Positions 1 to 9,217 are shown, numbered from the stretch's first letter. The stretch is 64,000 nt of DNA from Sinorhizobium meliloti (GCF_035610345.1 NZ_CP141212.1:2955001-3019000), one strand, 5' to 3'. A program made the numbers and translations. The notes: generated from the sequence alone by a model not told the origin.

Positions 1-1264
1 CGAATCGCATCCGGTAGCCCTCGGCCCATTCGAAATTATCCATCAGGCTCCAGGCGAAATAGCCCCGCATCGGATAACCCTTGGCAATGAGATCGGCGGT
101 GACGGCGAGGTGGTCCGAGATGTAGTCGAGCCGAGGCTGATCGTCGACGGTGCCGTTCTCGACGCCCATATTGTAACAGGCGCCATTTTCGGTGATGTAG
201 CAATCGGGGAGCCTGTAGCGCGCATTGAGCGTCTCCACCAGGCTGCCCAAAGCCGGCGCATAGACTTCCCAGCCAATATCGGTCTTCACGTCGCTGACAG
301 GTTTTGCATTGACGGTCGCCGGATATTCGGCGCCTTTCGCGGAGTCTGCCGAAACGCGCATCGGCGTATAATAGTTGAGCCCCCACCAATCGAGCGGCTG
401 GGCGATCGTTGCCATGTCGCCGTCCTCGATCGCCGGCATGCGCTTGCCGAGCGCGGAGAGGAAACCCTCCGGATACTCGCCCTTGAAGATCGGATCCAAG
501 AAGACGCCGTTGTGGAAATCGAAGGCGCGCTCTGCAGCGGCCTTGTCCTCGGCGCTGTCGCTGCCGGGATAGACCGAATGGGCATTGATGACGATGCCGA
601 CCGGCAGCTCCGGCCGTTCCGAGCGGATCGCCGCAACCCCCAACCCATGGGCGAGATTGGTGAAGTGCAGTGCGGCAAGTGCTGCATCCATGTTGCGCTC
701 GCCCGGTGCATGGACACCGTAGAGATGGCCGAGCCAGACGGAACACCACGGTTCGTTGAAGGTCGCGACCGCATCGAGACGATCGCCGAGACGCGCAATC
801 ACGGTCTTGGCGTAACGCTGATAGGCATAGGCGGTCGTGCGCGCCGTCCAACCACCGTCGCCCATCAGCGCCAGCGGCAGGTCCCAGTGATAGAGGGTTG
901 CAAACGCCTTGATGCCACGCGCCTTCAGGCCGTCGACGAGGCGGTCGTAAAAGTCGAGCCCCTTCTCGTTGATCGGCCCGGTGCCCTCCGGTACGATCCG
1001 CGGCCAGGCGATCGAGAAGCGGTAGGCCTCGACGCCGAGGCCGCTGATGAGGTCCAGATCCTGCTCCAGCCGGTTGTAATGGTCGCAGGCGACGTCCCCG
1101 TTGTGGCGCCCGTAAACGCGCCCCGGCATATTGGAGAAGGCGTCCCAGATGGAGGCTTTGCGCCCGTCCGCCTTGCTGGCTCCCTCGATCTGGAAGGATG
1201 CGGTCGCAACGCCGAAGACAAAGTCGCCGGGAAAACGCTCTGCCAGTTTCTTGGCTTCGATCAT
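1..1264 (-). CDS. GH1 family beta-glucosidase, 3' end outside window
   Basis: Retaining beta-glycosidase that hydrolyses terminal beta-linked glucose or related sugars; no export signal is seen, so probably cytoplasmic. The minus-strand reading frame gives 421 residues before the window ends. The TFNEP acid/base motif (Glu171) and the ITENG nucleophile motif (Glu359) are present, and the FAWSLMDNFEWAEGY block near residue 403 is a GH1 hallmark. Roughly 30-40 C-terminal residues must lie beyond base 1. The ATG at 1264 is chosen because GAGG sits 7-8 bases upstream and homology-like sequence (FPGDFVFGVATASFQIEG) begins soon after. It is the last gene of a minus-strand sugar block, but a terminator before it suggests its own promoter. 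The exact substrate is not evident. Confidence 0.93.
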   Translation of the reverse strand, partial: MIEAKKLAERFPGDFVFGVATASFQIEGASKADGRKASIWDAFSNMPGRVYGRHNGDVACDHYNRLEQDLDLISGLGVEAYRFSIAWPRIVPEGTGPINEKGLDFYDRLVDGLKARGIKAFATLYHWDLPLALMGDGGWTARTTAYAYQRYAKTVIARLGDRLDAVATFNEPWCSVWLGHLYGVHAPGERNMDAALAALHFTNLAHGLGVAAIRSERPELPVGIVINAHSVYPGSDSAEDKAAAERAFDFHNGVFLDPIFKGEYPEGFLSALGKRMPAIEDGDMATIAQPLDWWGLNYYTPMRVSADSAKGAEYPATVNAKPVSDVKTDIGWEVYAPALGSLVETLNARYRLPDCYITENGACYNMGVENGTVDDQPRLDYISDHLAVTADLIAKGYPMRGYFAWSLMDNFEWAEGYRMRF

Positions 1265-1274
1265 CGTTTGAGCC

Positions 1275-1337
1275 TCATCGTCTGCGCAGCCGGACCGAAG
1301 GCATGGCTGCGTTCGGGTCAATGGTAAGGCGGGCCAT
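1275..1337 (-). other. Possible 20-codon leader ORF before the beta-glucosidase
   Basis: An ATG at 1337 opens a short frame (begins MARLTIDPNA, ends with three arginines) that stops 10 bases before the beta-glucosidase ATG, in a different frame. It could be a translated leader or a chance ORF. There is no obvious Shine-Dalgarno, so this is only a note. Confidence 0.2.
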
Positions 1338-1392
1338 GGTAGTCTCGCCCTCGTCTGTGGATGTGGCCTAAGGCCGCGGTGGCAAATGTCAA

Positions 1393-1420
1393 TGAAAAAG
1401 GGCGAGGTATCCCCGCCCTT
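1393..1420 (-). terminator. Rho-independent terminator after the Gfo/Idh gene
   Basis: Inverted repeat AAGGGCG (1398-1404) and CGCCCTT (1414-1420). Read on the minus strand the hairpin is followed by a run of five T. It lies 55 bases past the stop of the oxidoreductase at 1476 and ends the minus-strand transcript before the beta-glucosidase. Confidence 0.75.
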
Positions 1421-1475
1421 CCCTGGAACATTTCCATTTTTCACCGAGTCGCGGAAATGCTCCGGCTTACATGGT

Positions 1476-2660
1476 TCAGACCTTGATCCAGGCGCCGTTG
1501 CGCTCCGAGGAACGCACGCAGGCATCGACGAAGGTCATGCCCTTCATGCCATCGTCTATCGTCGGATAGATGACGGAAGGATCCGCCTTCCCGCCGTTGC
1601 GCTTGGCATAGATCGCCCGTGCCGCTTCCGTATAGATATTGGCGAAGCCTTCAAGATAGCCCTCGGGGTGGCCGGACGGAATGCGCGATACGCGTGCCGC
1701 CGCCGGCGAAGCGCCGGCGCCTGCGCGCGTCAACAGACGCTTCGGCTCGCCGAAGGGCGTGTACCAGAGGTAATTCGGATCCTTCTGCGTCCATTCGAGA
1801 CCGCCCTTGGTACCGTAGACGCGCACCATCAGGCCGTTCTCGTGGCCGGGCGCCACCTGGCTGCACCACAGCATCCCCTTGGCGCGCGTTCCGTCCTTTT
1901 CCCTGAAGCGCATCAGCACATGCGCGTTGTCGTCGAGCTGCCGCCCGCCAACGAAGCTGTCGAGATCGGCGGAGAGCTCCTCGAGTTCGAGGCCGGAAAC
2001 GAAGCATCCAAGATTATAGGCATGCGTGCCGATGTCGCCGGTCGAGCCGCCGGCGCCGGAGCGCGCCGGATCGGTGCGCCAGGCGGCCTGCTTCTGACCG
2101 GACTGCTCGATATTCTCGGTCAGCCAGTCCTGCGGATATTCCATCTGAACGAGGCGGACGGCTCCGATGTCGCCATTCTCGACCATTTCGCGCGCCTGGC
2201 GCACCATCGGATAGCCGGTATAGTTGTGCGTGAGCACGAAGAGCGCATCGCTTTCGTCGGCCGCCTTCTTGAGCTTCTTCGCATCGGCGAGCGTCGACGT
2301 CAGCGGCTTGTCGCAGATGACATGGATGCCGCGCTTCAGGAATTCCTTGGCAGCAGCATAGTGAACATGGTTCGGGGTGACAATCGCCACCGCCTCGATG
2401 CCGTTCTTCAGCTTCGCCTCACGGATCGCCATTTCCTTGAAATCCGAATAGACGCGCGATGGGTCGAGCCCGAGCTCGCGGCCCGAAGCCTCGGCCTTCT
2501 CCGGTGTCGACGAGAGCGCGCCGGCGACAAGCTCGTAGTGATCGTCGAGCCTGGCGGCGATCCGATGCACCGCACCGATAAAGGCGCCCGAGCCCCCGCC
2601 CACCATTCCGAGCCGAATGCGCTTCTGACGCGTTTCCGTACTGCTTCCCTCGATAGCCAT
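1476..2660 (-). CDS. Gfo/Idh/MocA family NAD(P)-dependent oxidoreductase
   Basis: Predicted dehydrogenase of 394 residues acting on a sugar, inositol or sugar-acid type substrate. The N-terminal Rossmann fold shows GMVGGGSGAF at 18-27. TPNHVHY (about 95-101) and the CDKPLTSTL segment (about 116-124, the EKP-type motif with Asp replacing Glu) are family signatures. ATG 2660 is chosen because AGAGGAAAC precedes it; an upstream in-frame start would read through the palindromic repeat. It follows the isomerase-like gene at 2851-3903 on the same strand, 190 bases apart with palindromes between. Pairing of a Gfo/Idh enzyme with a TIM-barrel isomerase is common in sugar catabolic loci. The substrate cannot be told. 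Confidence 0.9.
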   Translation of the reverse strand: MAIEGSSTETRQKRIRLGMVGGGSGAFIGAVHRIAARLDDHYELVAGALSSTPEKAEASGRELGLDPSRVYSDFKEMAIREAKLKNGIEAVAIVTPNHVHYAAAKEFLKRGIHVICDKPLTSTLADAKKLKKAADESDALFVLTHNYTGYPMVRQAREMVENGDIGAVRLVQMEYPQDWLTENIEQSGQKQAAWRTDPARSGAGGSTGDIGTHAYNLGCFVSGLELEELSADLDSFVGGRQLDDNAHVLMRFREKDGTRAKGMLWCSQVAPGHENGLMVRVYGTKGGLEWTQKDPNYLWYTPFGEPKRLLTRAGAGASPAAARVSRIPSGHPEGYLEGFANIYTEAARAIYAKRNGGKADPSVIYPTIDDGMKGMTFVDACVRSSERNGAWIKV

Positions 2661-2720
2661 TCTGTTTCCTCTTCTGAAGTGTTTGGCGTGGAACTGCGCC
2701 TCAGCCCGCTGCCGCGACCG

Positions 2721-2818
2721 TCTCCCCGCAGGCGGGGAGAAGGAACTCGTGGCGACGCCTCCTTTTGTCACGGCGGGACCGCGGGGCAAGCCCCCTCTCC
2801 CCGCTTGCGGGGAGAGGG
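2721..2818. repeat. Two GC-rich palindromes of a rhizobial intergenic repeat
   Basis: TCTCCCCGC / GCGGGGAGA (9-base arms, 2-base loop, 2721-2740) and CCCTCTCCCCGC / GCGGGGAGAGGG (12-base arms, 2-base loop, 2793-2818), followed by GGTTAGGG. They share the CTCCCC core and resemble intergenic palindromes seen repeatedly in Sinorhizobium genomes. As RNA they form strong hairpins between two co-directional genes. Confidence 0.75.
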
Positions 2819-2850
2819 TTAGGGCAAGGGGCAGACAATGAGATCACGAA

Positions 2851-3903
2851 CTAGATTCCCAGCATCCGCCGGTTCGCCGCCTCGTCGGTGCCGCTGTCGG
2901 CGAAATCGTCGAAGGCCTTTTCGGTGACGCGGATGATATGCGCCTTCACGAACTCGGAGCCTTCGCGCGCGCCGTCTTCCGGATGTTTCAGGCAGCATTC
3001 CCACTCGACGACGGCCCAGCCGGCAAAATCATTGGCGGCCATCTTCGAGAAGACGGCCCCGAAATCCACCTGACCGTCGCCGAGCGAGCGGAAGCGGCCG
3101 GCGCGGTTCACCCAGCTTTGATAGCCACCATAGACGCCCTGGCGTCCGGTCGGGTTGAACTCCGCATCCTTGACGTGGAACATCCGGATGCGGTCCTTGT
3201 AGATGTCGATATTCTCGAGATAGTCGAGGCACTGCAGCACATAGTGAGACGGGTCGTAGAGCATGCAGGCGCGGGCATGGTTGCCGGTGCGCTCCAGGAA
3301 CATCTCATAGGTGATGCCGTCGTGCAGGTCCTCGCCCGGATGGATCTCGTAGCACACGTCGACGCCGCAATCCTCCGCATGGTCGAGGATCGGCTTCCAC
3401 CGCCGCGCGAGCTCGTCGAAGGCGGTCTCCACCAGGCCCGCCGGGCGCTGCGGCCACGGATAGACGAAGGGCCAGGCGAGTGCGCCGGAAAAGCTTGCCA
3501 TCGCATCGAGGCCGAGGTTCTTCGAGGCGGTCAGCGCCAGCTTCACCTGCTCGACCGCCCACTTTTGGCGTGCGCCGGGATTGCCGCGCACTTGCGGAAC
3601 GGCGAAACCGTCGAAAGCCTCGTCATAGGCGGGATGCGCCGCAACGAGCTGGCCCTGGAGGTGGGTCGAAAGCTCGGTGATCTCGACGCCGTTGTCGCGC
3701 GCCTTGCCGGCAACCTCGTCGCAATAGGTCTTCGATTCGGCAGCCTTCTTCAGGTCGAAGAGCCGGCCGTCCCAGCTCGGGACCTGCACGCCCTTATAGC
3801 CGCAATCGGCTGCCCATTTGGTGATCGAATCCCAGGAATTGAAGGGTGCGGCATCGCCGGCAAATTGCGCAAGAAACAGCCCCGGTCCTTTGATCGTCTT
3901 CAT
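2851..3903 (-). CDS. Sugar phosphate isomerase/epimerase (xylose-isomerase-like TIM barrel)
   Basis: A 350-residue member of the AP-endonuclease-2/xylose-isomerase-like superfamily. Metal-ligand-type motifs include YEIHPGED, YDPSHYVLQ, FHVKDAEF and VVEWECC, spread through the C-terminal two thirds as expected for the barrel. The start at ATG 3903 is supported by GGAGGAAG 6-8 bases upstream. It lies between xylA and a Gfo/Idh oxidoreductase, so a sugar or polyol ketose-forming or epimerising step is likely, but the reaction is unknown. A LacI-type palindrome about 100 bases upstream suggests its own regulated promoter separate from xylA. Confidence 0.85.
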   Translation of the reverse strand: MKTIKGPGLFLAQFAGDAAPFNSWDSITKWAADCGYKGVQVPSWDGRLFDLKKAAESKTYCDEVAGKARDNGVEITELSTHLQGQLVAAHPAYDEAFDGFAVPQVRGNPGARQKWAVEQVKLALTASKNLGLDAMASFSGALAWPFVYPWPQRPAGLVETAFDELARRWKPILDHAEDCGVDVCYEIHPGEDLHDGITYEMFLERTGNHARACMLYDPSHYVLQCLDYLENIDIYKDRIRMFHVKDAEFNPTGRQGVYGGYQSWVNRAGRFRSLGDGQVDFGAVFSKMAANDFAGWAVVEWECCLKHPEDGAREGSEFVKAHIIRVTEKAFDDFADSGTDEAANRRMLGI

Positions 3904-4003
3904 ACAACTTCCTCCCTGATGGAGCGGTGTCCGATGTGCCGGCACTGCGGCCGACCGTTGACTTCCAGTGCTTCCGGCCCGCGAATTCGCAGCAGCTGAT
4001 ACA

Positions 4004-4019
4004 CCTGCAACGTTGCAGG
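4004..4019. promoter_or_regulatory. LacI-type operator palindrome CCTGCAACGTTGCAGG
   Basis: Perfect 16-base palindrome with the central CG and the TGCAACGTTGCA core typical of LacI-family operators. It sits 101-116 bases upstream of the start at 3903. The nearest candidate regulator is the LacI-family protein encoded at 6964-7998. Binding is inferred. Confidence 0.6.
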
Positions 4020-4039
4020 AGCCAGAAGCTAGCAGATTC

Positions 4040-4076
4040 TTCGCGAGGGGCAATCGGCTTGTGCCCCCCTCGCGAA
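4040..4076. other. Strong stem-loop downstream of xylA
   Basis: Eleven-base perfect arms TTCGCGAGGGG (4040-4050) and CCCCTCGCGAA (4066-4076) around a 15-base loop, 19 bases past the xylA stop. No T-run follows on the minus strand, so it could be a Rho-assisted terminator or a 3'-end stabiliser of xylBA mRNA rather than a classical intrinsic terminator. Confidence 0.6.
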
Positions 4077-4094
4077 AAAGGATCTCCGTGCCCG

Positions 4095-5405
4095 TCAGAC
4101 GTAGCGGTTGACCACGTTTTCCAGAAGCTCCTGCCTGCCGGATTTCGGCTGCGGGTTGACGTCGGCCTTCCGCACCCAGGCCTCGATCTCCTCGAGCGAG
4201 AAGCCGCCGTCGAGCATCTTCTTCGCCTCCGGCACGTTCCAGCCGGCATAGCGCGCTTCGAGCGGTGCGGAGAGCGCCTTGTCCTCGATCATCTTCGCGG
4301 CCGCCTTCAGGCCGCGCGCGCAGCAATCCATGCCGCCGATATGGCCGATCAGCAGATCTTCGGGGTCGATCGACTGGCGGCGCAGCTTCGCGTCGAAGTT
4401 CGTGCCGCCGGTCTTGAAGCCGCCGCCCGCAAGCACGTGGTAATAGGCGAGCGCCATTTCCGGCACGTTGTTCGGGAACTGGTCGGTGTCCCAGCCGGAC
4501 TGGTAGTCGTTGCGGTTCATATCGATCGAACCGAAGATGCCGAGCGCATTGGCGAGCGCCAGCTCGTGCTCGAAGGAATGTCCGGCAAGGATCGCGTGGC
4601 CCTGCTCGATGTTGACCTTCACCTCGTTTTCGAGACCGTATCTCTTGAGAAAGCCGTAGACGGTCGCCACGTCGTAGTCGTACTGGTGCTTGGTCGGCTC
4701 CTGCGGTTTCGGCTCGATCAGGATCGTGCCCTTGAAGCCGATCCTGTGCTTGTATTCGACGACCAGATTGAGGAAGCGGCCGAGCTGATCGAGCTCGCGC
4801 TTCAGGTCGGTGTTGAGCAGGGTCTCATAGCCCTCGCGTCCGCCCCAGAGCACATAGTTCTCGCCGCCCAGCCGCTGCGTCGCGTCGATGCAGGTCTTCA
4901 CCGTCGCGGCGGAAAAGGCGAAGACGTCCGGGTCCGGGTTCGTCGCAGCCCCCGCCATGAAGCGGCGGTTGGAAAAGAGGTTCGCCGTGCCCCACAGCAG
5001 CTTGACGCCGGTCTCTTCCTGCTTCCCGGCGAAATAATCGACGATCTCGTTGAGATTGCTCGTGTTCTCGGCGAAGTTCCGCCCCTCCGGGCGCACGTCC
5101 GCGTCGTGGAAGCAGTAGTAGGGTACGCCGAGAAGCTGGAAGAATTCGAAGGCGACATCCGCCTTCAGCTTGGCGGCATCCATGGAATCCTTGAACCAGG
5201 GGCGTTCGAAGGTCTGCCCGCCGAAGGGATCGCCGCCCGGCCAGACGAAGGTGTGCCAGTAGGCGACGGCGAAGCGCAGATGATCCTCCATCCGCTTGCC
5301 GAGGACGACGTCCTCCGGATTGTAATGGCGGAAGGCGAGCGGATTGGTGCTTTCCGGTCCCTCGTATTTGATCTTGGCGATATCGCCGAAAAATCCCGTG
5401 CTCAC
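4095..5405 (-). CDS. xylA: Xylose isomerase
   Basis: Converts D-xylose to D-xylulose in the cytoplasm with divalent metal ions. The 436-residue length fits the long (group II) xylose isomerases. The catalytic histidine segment [12 protein letters not shown] is at about 97-108 (His100, Asp103), and metal-binding blocks [31 protein letters not shown] and GSIDMNRND are all present. The start is GTG at 5405, with AGAGGAG about 7 bases upstream. It follows xylB with a 94-base gap on the same strand, downstream of a LacI-type regulator gene, so all three probably form one xylose operon. Confidence 0.97.
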   Translation of the reverse strand: MSTGFFGDIAKIKYEGPESTNPLAFRHYNPEDVVLGKRMEDHLRFAVAYWHTFVWPGGDPFGGQTFERPWFKDSMDAAKLKADVAFEFFQLLGVPYYCFHDADVRPEGRNFAENTSNLNEIVDYFAGKQEETGVKLLWGTANLFSNRRFMAGAATNPDPDVFAFSAATVKTCIDATQRLGGENYVLWGGREGYETLLNTDLKRELDQLGRFLNLVVEYKHRIGFKGTILIEPKPQEPTKHQYDYDVATVYGFLKRYGLENEVKVNIEQGHAILAGHSFEHELALANALGIFGSIDMNRNDYQSGWDTDQFPNNVPEMALAYYHVLAGGGFKTGGTNFDAKLRRQSIDPEDLLIGHIGGMDCCARGLKAAAKMIEDKALSAPLEARYAGWNVPEAKKMLDGGFSLEEIEAWVRKADVNPQPKSGRQELLENVVNRYV

Positions 5406-5499
5406 GACAGTCTCCTCTCATGGATTGTGAATTGGCGGCACCGTTCGCGACGGAGCCGGCTATCGGGTGGAAGGCAGGTGGTGGATGCGCCGAAACTGC

Positions 5500-6954
5500 T
5501 CACAGCGCCGCTTCCTTTATCGCCGGATAGAGCCGGCGATAGCGCTGGTAGGCATCTTCATAGGCGGGCACGAGCAATGCCTCCGGCGCGATCGTTTCCG
5601 CCGTCTCGGGTGCGGTGCAGACCACGGCCGGGTCGGCTCCGGTGGCGGCGATCAGGCCGAGCCGCGCCGCGCCGAAAGCAGCACCGAAATCGCCGTCCGC
5701 GGGCAGGTCCACCGGCAGGTTCAGTGCGGTTGCGATTGAGCTCAGCCAATAACGCGAGCGCGAACCGCCGCCGATCGCCGTCACCCGCGTGAGCTTCGTG
5801 CCGGCCGCGCGCAGTGCCTCGAGACTGTCGCGGATCGCGAAGGAAACGCCTTCGAGCACCGCCTGCGTCAGCACCGCCCGGGAGCTCTCGTGCCCGAGGC
5901 CGGCGAACACGCCGCGGATCGCCGCGTCGTTGTGCGGCGTGCGCTCGCCGGAGAGATAGGGAAGAAACGTAACCGAGCCCGGCGCCTTGAGGCTCTCGCC
6001 GAGTTCATTGGCGAGTTCCGCAGCACTCCGGCCGGTGATGCCGGAATGCCAGTTCAGCGCGTCCGTCGCCGAGAGGATCACGCCCATCTGGTGCCAGGTG
6101 TTGGGCAATGCGTGGCAGAAGGCGTGGACCGCGCTCTCCGGGTTGGGGAGATAACTTGCATTGGCCGCGAAAAGGACGCCGGACGTGCCGAGCGAGACGA
6201 AGGCCTGCCCCTCCCCGACGGTCCCCATGCCGCAGGCCGAGGCTGCGTTGTCGCCTGCACCGCCGGCGACCACGACGCCAGGCCCCATCCCCCAACGCGC
6301 GGCGAGCTCCGGCCGCAGCGTGCCGGCTACATCGGTACCCTCGACGAGTTCGGGCATCTGCCTCTCCTCGAGCTGCGTAGCGGCAAGCAGGCTCGCCGAC
6401 CACTTGCGCTTGCCCGTATCGAGCCATGACGTGCCGGCCGAATCGGACATTTCCGACATGTGCTCGCCGGTCAGCCAGAGGCGCAGGTAATCCTTCGGGA
6501 GCAGCACCCAGCGAATCCTGGCGAACAGCTCCGGCTCGTTTTCACGCACCCAGGCGAGCTTCGGTGCGGTGAAGCCCGGAAAGACGATATTGCCGGTCAG
6601 CGCCCGAAACTGCGGATCGCCGTCGAGCGCTGCCGCCTCGCGGAAGCTGCGGGTGTCGTTCCACAATATGCACGGCCGCAGGACCGCATCGCCTTCGTCG
6701 AGCAATGTCGCACCGTGCATCTGGCCGGAAAGGCCGATGCCGCGGATCGCGGCAAGCGATTGCGGATGCGTTTCCCTCAATCGGGCGATCGCCTCCTCGG
6801 CGGCACGGATCCAGTCGGCCGGATCCTGTTCCGACCAGCCGGGATGCGGCCGGTCGACGTCGAGCGCGCCGCTGGCGGAGCCGATGATCCGCTGCTCGCC
6901 GTCCATCAGCATGGCCTTGACGCCGGACGTGCCGAGATCCAGTCCGAGATACAT
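5500..6954 (-). CDS. xylB: Xylulokinase (FGGY family)
   Basis: Phosphorylates D-xylulose with ATP to xylulose 5-phosphate, which enters the pentose phosphate pathway. The 484-residue product has the N-terminal phosphate-binding segment DLGTSGVKAML (about 5-15), the GLSGQMHG block, the GAGDNAASACGMG segment with the catalytic aspartate, and the FGGY-type signature around LPYLSGERTPHNDAAIRG. It begins at ATG 6954, only 9 bases after the regulator stop at 6964, and is followed by xylA. Gene order regulator-xylB-xylA on one strand makes xylose the likely substrate rather than another ketose. Confidence 0.96.
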   Translation of the reverse strand: MYLGLDLGTSGVKAMLMDGEQRIIGSASGALDVDRPHPGWSEQDPADWIRAAEEAIARLRETHPQSLAAIRGIGLSGQMHGATLLDEGDAVLRPCILWNDTRSFREAAALDGDPQFRALTGNIVFPGFTAPKLAWVRENEPELFARIRWVLLPKDYLRLWLTGEHMSEMSDSAGTSWLDTGKRKWSASLLAATQLEERQMPELVEGTDVAGTLRPELAARWGMGPGVVVAGGAGDNAASACGMGTVGEGQAFVSLGTSGVLFAANASYLPNPESAVHAFCHALPNTWHQMGVILSATDALNWHSGITGRSAAELANELGESLKAPGSVTFLPYLSGERTPHNDAAIRGVFAGLGHESSRAVLTQAVLEGVSFAIRDSLEALRAAGTKLTRVTAIGGGSRSRYWLSSIATALNLPVDLPADGDFGAAFGAARLGLIAATGADPAVVCTAPETAETIAPEALLVPAYEDAYQRYRRLYPAIKEAAL

Positions 6955-6963
6955 GGTGCCCTC

Positions 6964-7998
6964 CTATTCCTGCTCGAGCGGCAGGTTGTCCTTCAGGAAA
7001 ATATCGATGCGGATGCGCTCCTGCGCCGCGATGACCGGCAGCCCGTCCGCCTTTGCTTTCAGCACCCGGATGGCGCTCCTGACCTCGTGACCCGCATTCT
7101 GGTTGAGCAGCGCGTCGATCGTGCCGGAAAGAAGCCCGGCGCGGCTGTGCGGCGTCAACTCATGCGCGATCGTGCAAACGGCCCTTCCTTTTCCCGCCTT
7201 TTCGAGCGCGGCGACAAGGCCGCGATTTCCGGCACCGAGGCTGTAGATGCCGGCAAGATCGGGATGCTGCCCGAGAAGTGCGCCGACGAGCGTCTCGACC
7301 AGTGACGGATTGTCCTGCCCCTCGATCACCGGCAGTATCCGGCGCGAGGGGAACTCCTCGCTCATGACAGCCTGGAAACCCTCCAGCCGATCGCGGTGGT
7401 CGCGTACCAGCATGGAGCCGGCAAGCACCGCGACCGGTCCTTCGCCGCCGAGAAACCGGCCCATCAGGCTGCCGGCGGTGCGGCCCGCGGCGACATTGTC
7501 GACGCCGGCGAAATGGTCGCGCCCCGACCCCGGCAGATCGGAAACCAGCGTAACGACGGCAATGCCGTCTTCGCGGAGCCGCTTTACCGCCTCCGTCACG
7601 TCTGGCGCGTCGACGGCAACCACCGCGACACCCGCCGGCCGGCGCTTACGCGCCTCGAGCAGCGCGGCGGCGAGCGCCGCTGCGTCGAAGGCTGGAACGG
7701 AGAGGATGGTGATATCCAGCCGCTCTGTCGCGGAACGCGACATTGCCGAGCGAACCTCCGCCTCGAGACCGCGCATGAAGGAGTTTTCGCCGGCGGGCAG
7801 GATGAAGACCAGAGGATAGCTGCGGCTCTTCGCAAGATTGGCAGCGGCGACATCGCGAACATAGCCGAGCGTGGCGATCGCCCGTTCCACCCGCTCGCGC
7901 GTGACGCTTCTCACGCCCGGACGATTGTTCAACACCCGGTCGACGGTGGCGAGGCTGACGCCCGCCTCGGCGGCGATATCGTGAACTGTCGGTCGCAT
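6964..7998 (-). CDS. LacI-family transcriptional regulator, probable xylose repressor
   Basis: A 344-residue repressor-type protein. The N-terminal LacI helix-turn-helix reads TVHDIAAEAGVSLATVDRVL (about 3-22) with the hinge LGYVRDVAAANLA following. A periplasmic-binding-protein-like sugar-sensing domain makes up the rest, including DLPGSGRDHFAGVDN and the GTIDALLNQN segment near the C terminus. It is the first gene of the xyl transcript, 9 bases before xylB. A quasi-palindrome at 8033-8048 lies 35 bases upstream of its ATG, fitting autoregulation, and a stronger palindrome lies at 4004-4019. The xylose specificity is inferred from position. Confidence 0.92.
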   Translation of the reverse strand: MRPTVHDIAAEAGVSLATVDRVLNNRPGVRSVTRERVERAIATLGYVRDVAAANLAKSRSYPLVFILPAGENSFMRGLEAEVRSAMSRSATERLDITILSVPAFDAAALAAALLEARKRRPAGVAVVAVDAPDVTEAVKRLREDGIAVVTLVSDLPGSGRDHFAGVDNVAAGRTAGSLMGRFLGGEGPVAVLAGSMLVRDHRDRLEGFQAVMSEEFPSRRILPVIEGQDNPSLVETLVGALLGQHPDLAGIYSLGAGNRGLVAALEKAGKGRAVCTIAHELTPHSRAGLLSGTIDALLNQNAGHEVRSAIRVLKAKADGLPVIAAQERIRIDIFLKDNLPLEQE

Positions 7999-8032
7999 TT
8001 CTTCCTCCCGGCAAACCCATTAGAGGAATTTT

Positions 8033-8048
8033 TGATGTACGTAAATCA
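8033..8048. promoter_or_regulatory. Candidate autoregulatory LacI-type operator
   Basis: TGATGTACGTAAATCA is symmetric except at one base pair of positions and has the central CG of LacI-family operators. It sits 35 bases upstream of the LacI gene start, in the short gap before the metallophosphatase. Its sequence differs from the 4004-4019 palindrome outside the ACGT core, so the two might serve different proteins. Confidence 0.4.
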
Positions 8049-8095
8049 GAAAACTCCGGGCGGACGATCGAACGGACGATTTCCGGAATGTCGCT

Positions 8096-9217
8096 TCAGT
8101 CGAAACGCTTGCTGAAGGCCTGCGTGAACACGACGTGGCCATGCTCGCCCTCGGCCTCGCCGAAGGCTACATCCATGAAGCTGCCGGTCACGCGCACGAC
8201 CGCGAAACCGCCGAGAAAGGCCGCCTTGGGCTTGAAGACGTCGATCCCGCCGACCCTGTAGACCATGACGCGGTCATGCTCGTGCCCATGGAAGAGGCCG
8301 ACGATGTTGTAGCCCTGCACGTGGTCGAGCAGCGCCTGGCGCTCGTCGGCGCTCCACCAATGCGGCTCGCCCTCCCCCTTGTCGTCGAAGGTCTTTGCCG
8401 CCGGATCCCAGGCCTCGGTCGAAAACGCGTCCCAGCCATAATGCTGGAAGAGGACGACCGGCCGGCCATCGGCGGCATGGGAGGAGAGATCGCTCTTGAG
8501 CCACGGCAATCCGCTCACCGCGCCCTTGCTCTCGTCGCCTCCGAAACGCTGCAGGTGTACGAGATGAAGACCGCCCCAGTCCCAGGAATAGCTGTCCGAT
8601 AGCGGATCGTAATTCGCGACCGGCACCGGCGGCTTGTAGAAAACGGTCTGGCGATGGGTAAGCTCGACATAGTCTCGCAGCTCCCGGCGATACCAGTCGG
8701 CATTCGGCGGCGGCCCGTCCTGGTCGAGGTCATGGTTTCCAAGGCCGACATAAACGGGAATGTGGATATGGTGCGGGCCCGGCGCCTGCTCGTATCGGCT
8801 CTGGAACTGCTGTAATTGCCGCCCCTCGCGGGGCTGGCGAACCTGGCCGCCGCCGTCATCGGTGATGTCGCCGCCGAGCACAAGACCGAGCGGACGCGAA
8901 ATCCTCGTGCCCGCACTGGCAAGGCCGCTCGGCATCCCTCCAACGGCATGCGGCCAGTGCTGTGCCGCCAATGCGTTCAGCGCGGCGACGTGGCGCAAGA
9001 GGCTGGCGTCGGTCTTGCCCTCCGCTTCGCAGTTCGGCGCCAAGCCGTCGGTCGAAACGAGGCAGGCATGGATGTCCGCGGCAAAGAGGAAGGTCACGTC
9101 GACCGGAGGGCCGGCCGCCCCCGCAGATCTGCCGCCGACGGTCATCGAGAGACCGAATCCGACTGCACCGGCGAGGAACATCCGCCGCGAAGGCCGTAGG
9201 CAAGGATGATCGTTCAT
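8096..9217 (-). CDS. Tat-exported calcineurin-like metallophosphatase
   Basis: A 373-residue phosphoesterase, probably periplasmic. The N terminus carries a twin-arginine signal (PSRRMFLAGAVGFG, about 9-22, then an Ala-rich cleavage region SAGAAG). Metallophosphatase motifs occur in order: AADIHA, LGGDITDD, GLGNHDLD and GHEHDRVM, giving the two-metal site. Its substrate is unknown. ATG 9217 is chosen because it places the Tat signal at the N terminus, although the ribosome-binding site is weak; an upstream frame adds only low-complexity sequence. It faces no obvious partner: an intergenic repeat separates it from the efflux genes, and the LacI gene follows on the same strand after 97 bases. 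Confidence 0.85.
   Translation of the reverse strand: MNDHPCLRPSRRMFLAGAVGFGLSMTVGGRSAGAAGPPVDVTFLFAADIHACLVSTDGLAPNCEAEGKTDASLLRHVAALNALAAQHWPHAVGGMPSGLASAGTRISRPLGLVLGGDITDDGGGQVRQPREGRQLQQFQSRYEQAPGPHHIHIPVYVGLGNHDLDQDGPPPNADWYRRELRDYVELTHRQTVFYKPPVPVANYDPLSDSYSWDWGGLHLVHLQRFGGDESKGAVSGLPWLKSDLSSHAADGRPVVLFQHYGWDAFSTEAWDPAAKTFDDKGEGEPHWWSADERQALLDHVQGYNIVGLFHGHEHDRVMVYRVGGIDVFKPKAAFLGGFAVVRVTGSFMDVAFGEAEGEHGHVVFTQAFSKRFD

Noticed and set aside
3927-5792. A 621-codon plus-strand frame over xylA and xylB
   Set aside because: It overlaps two well-supported minus-strand enzymes and shows no motif.
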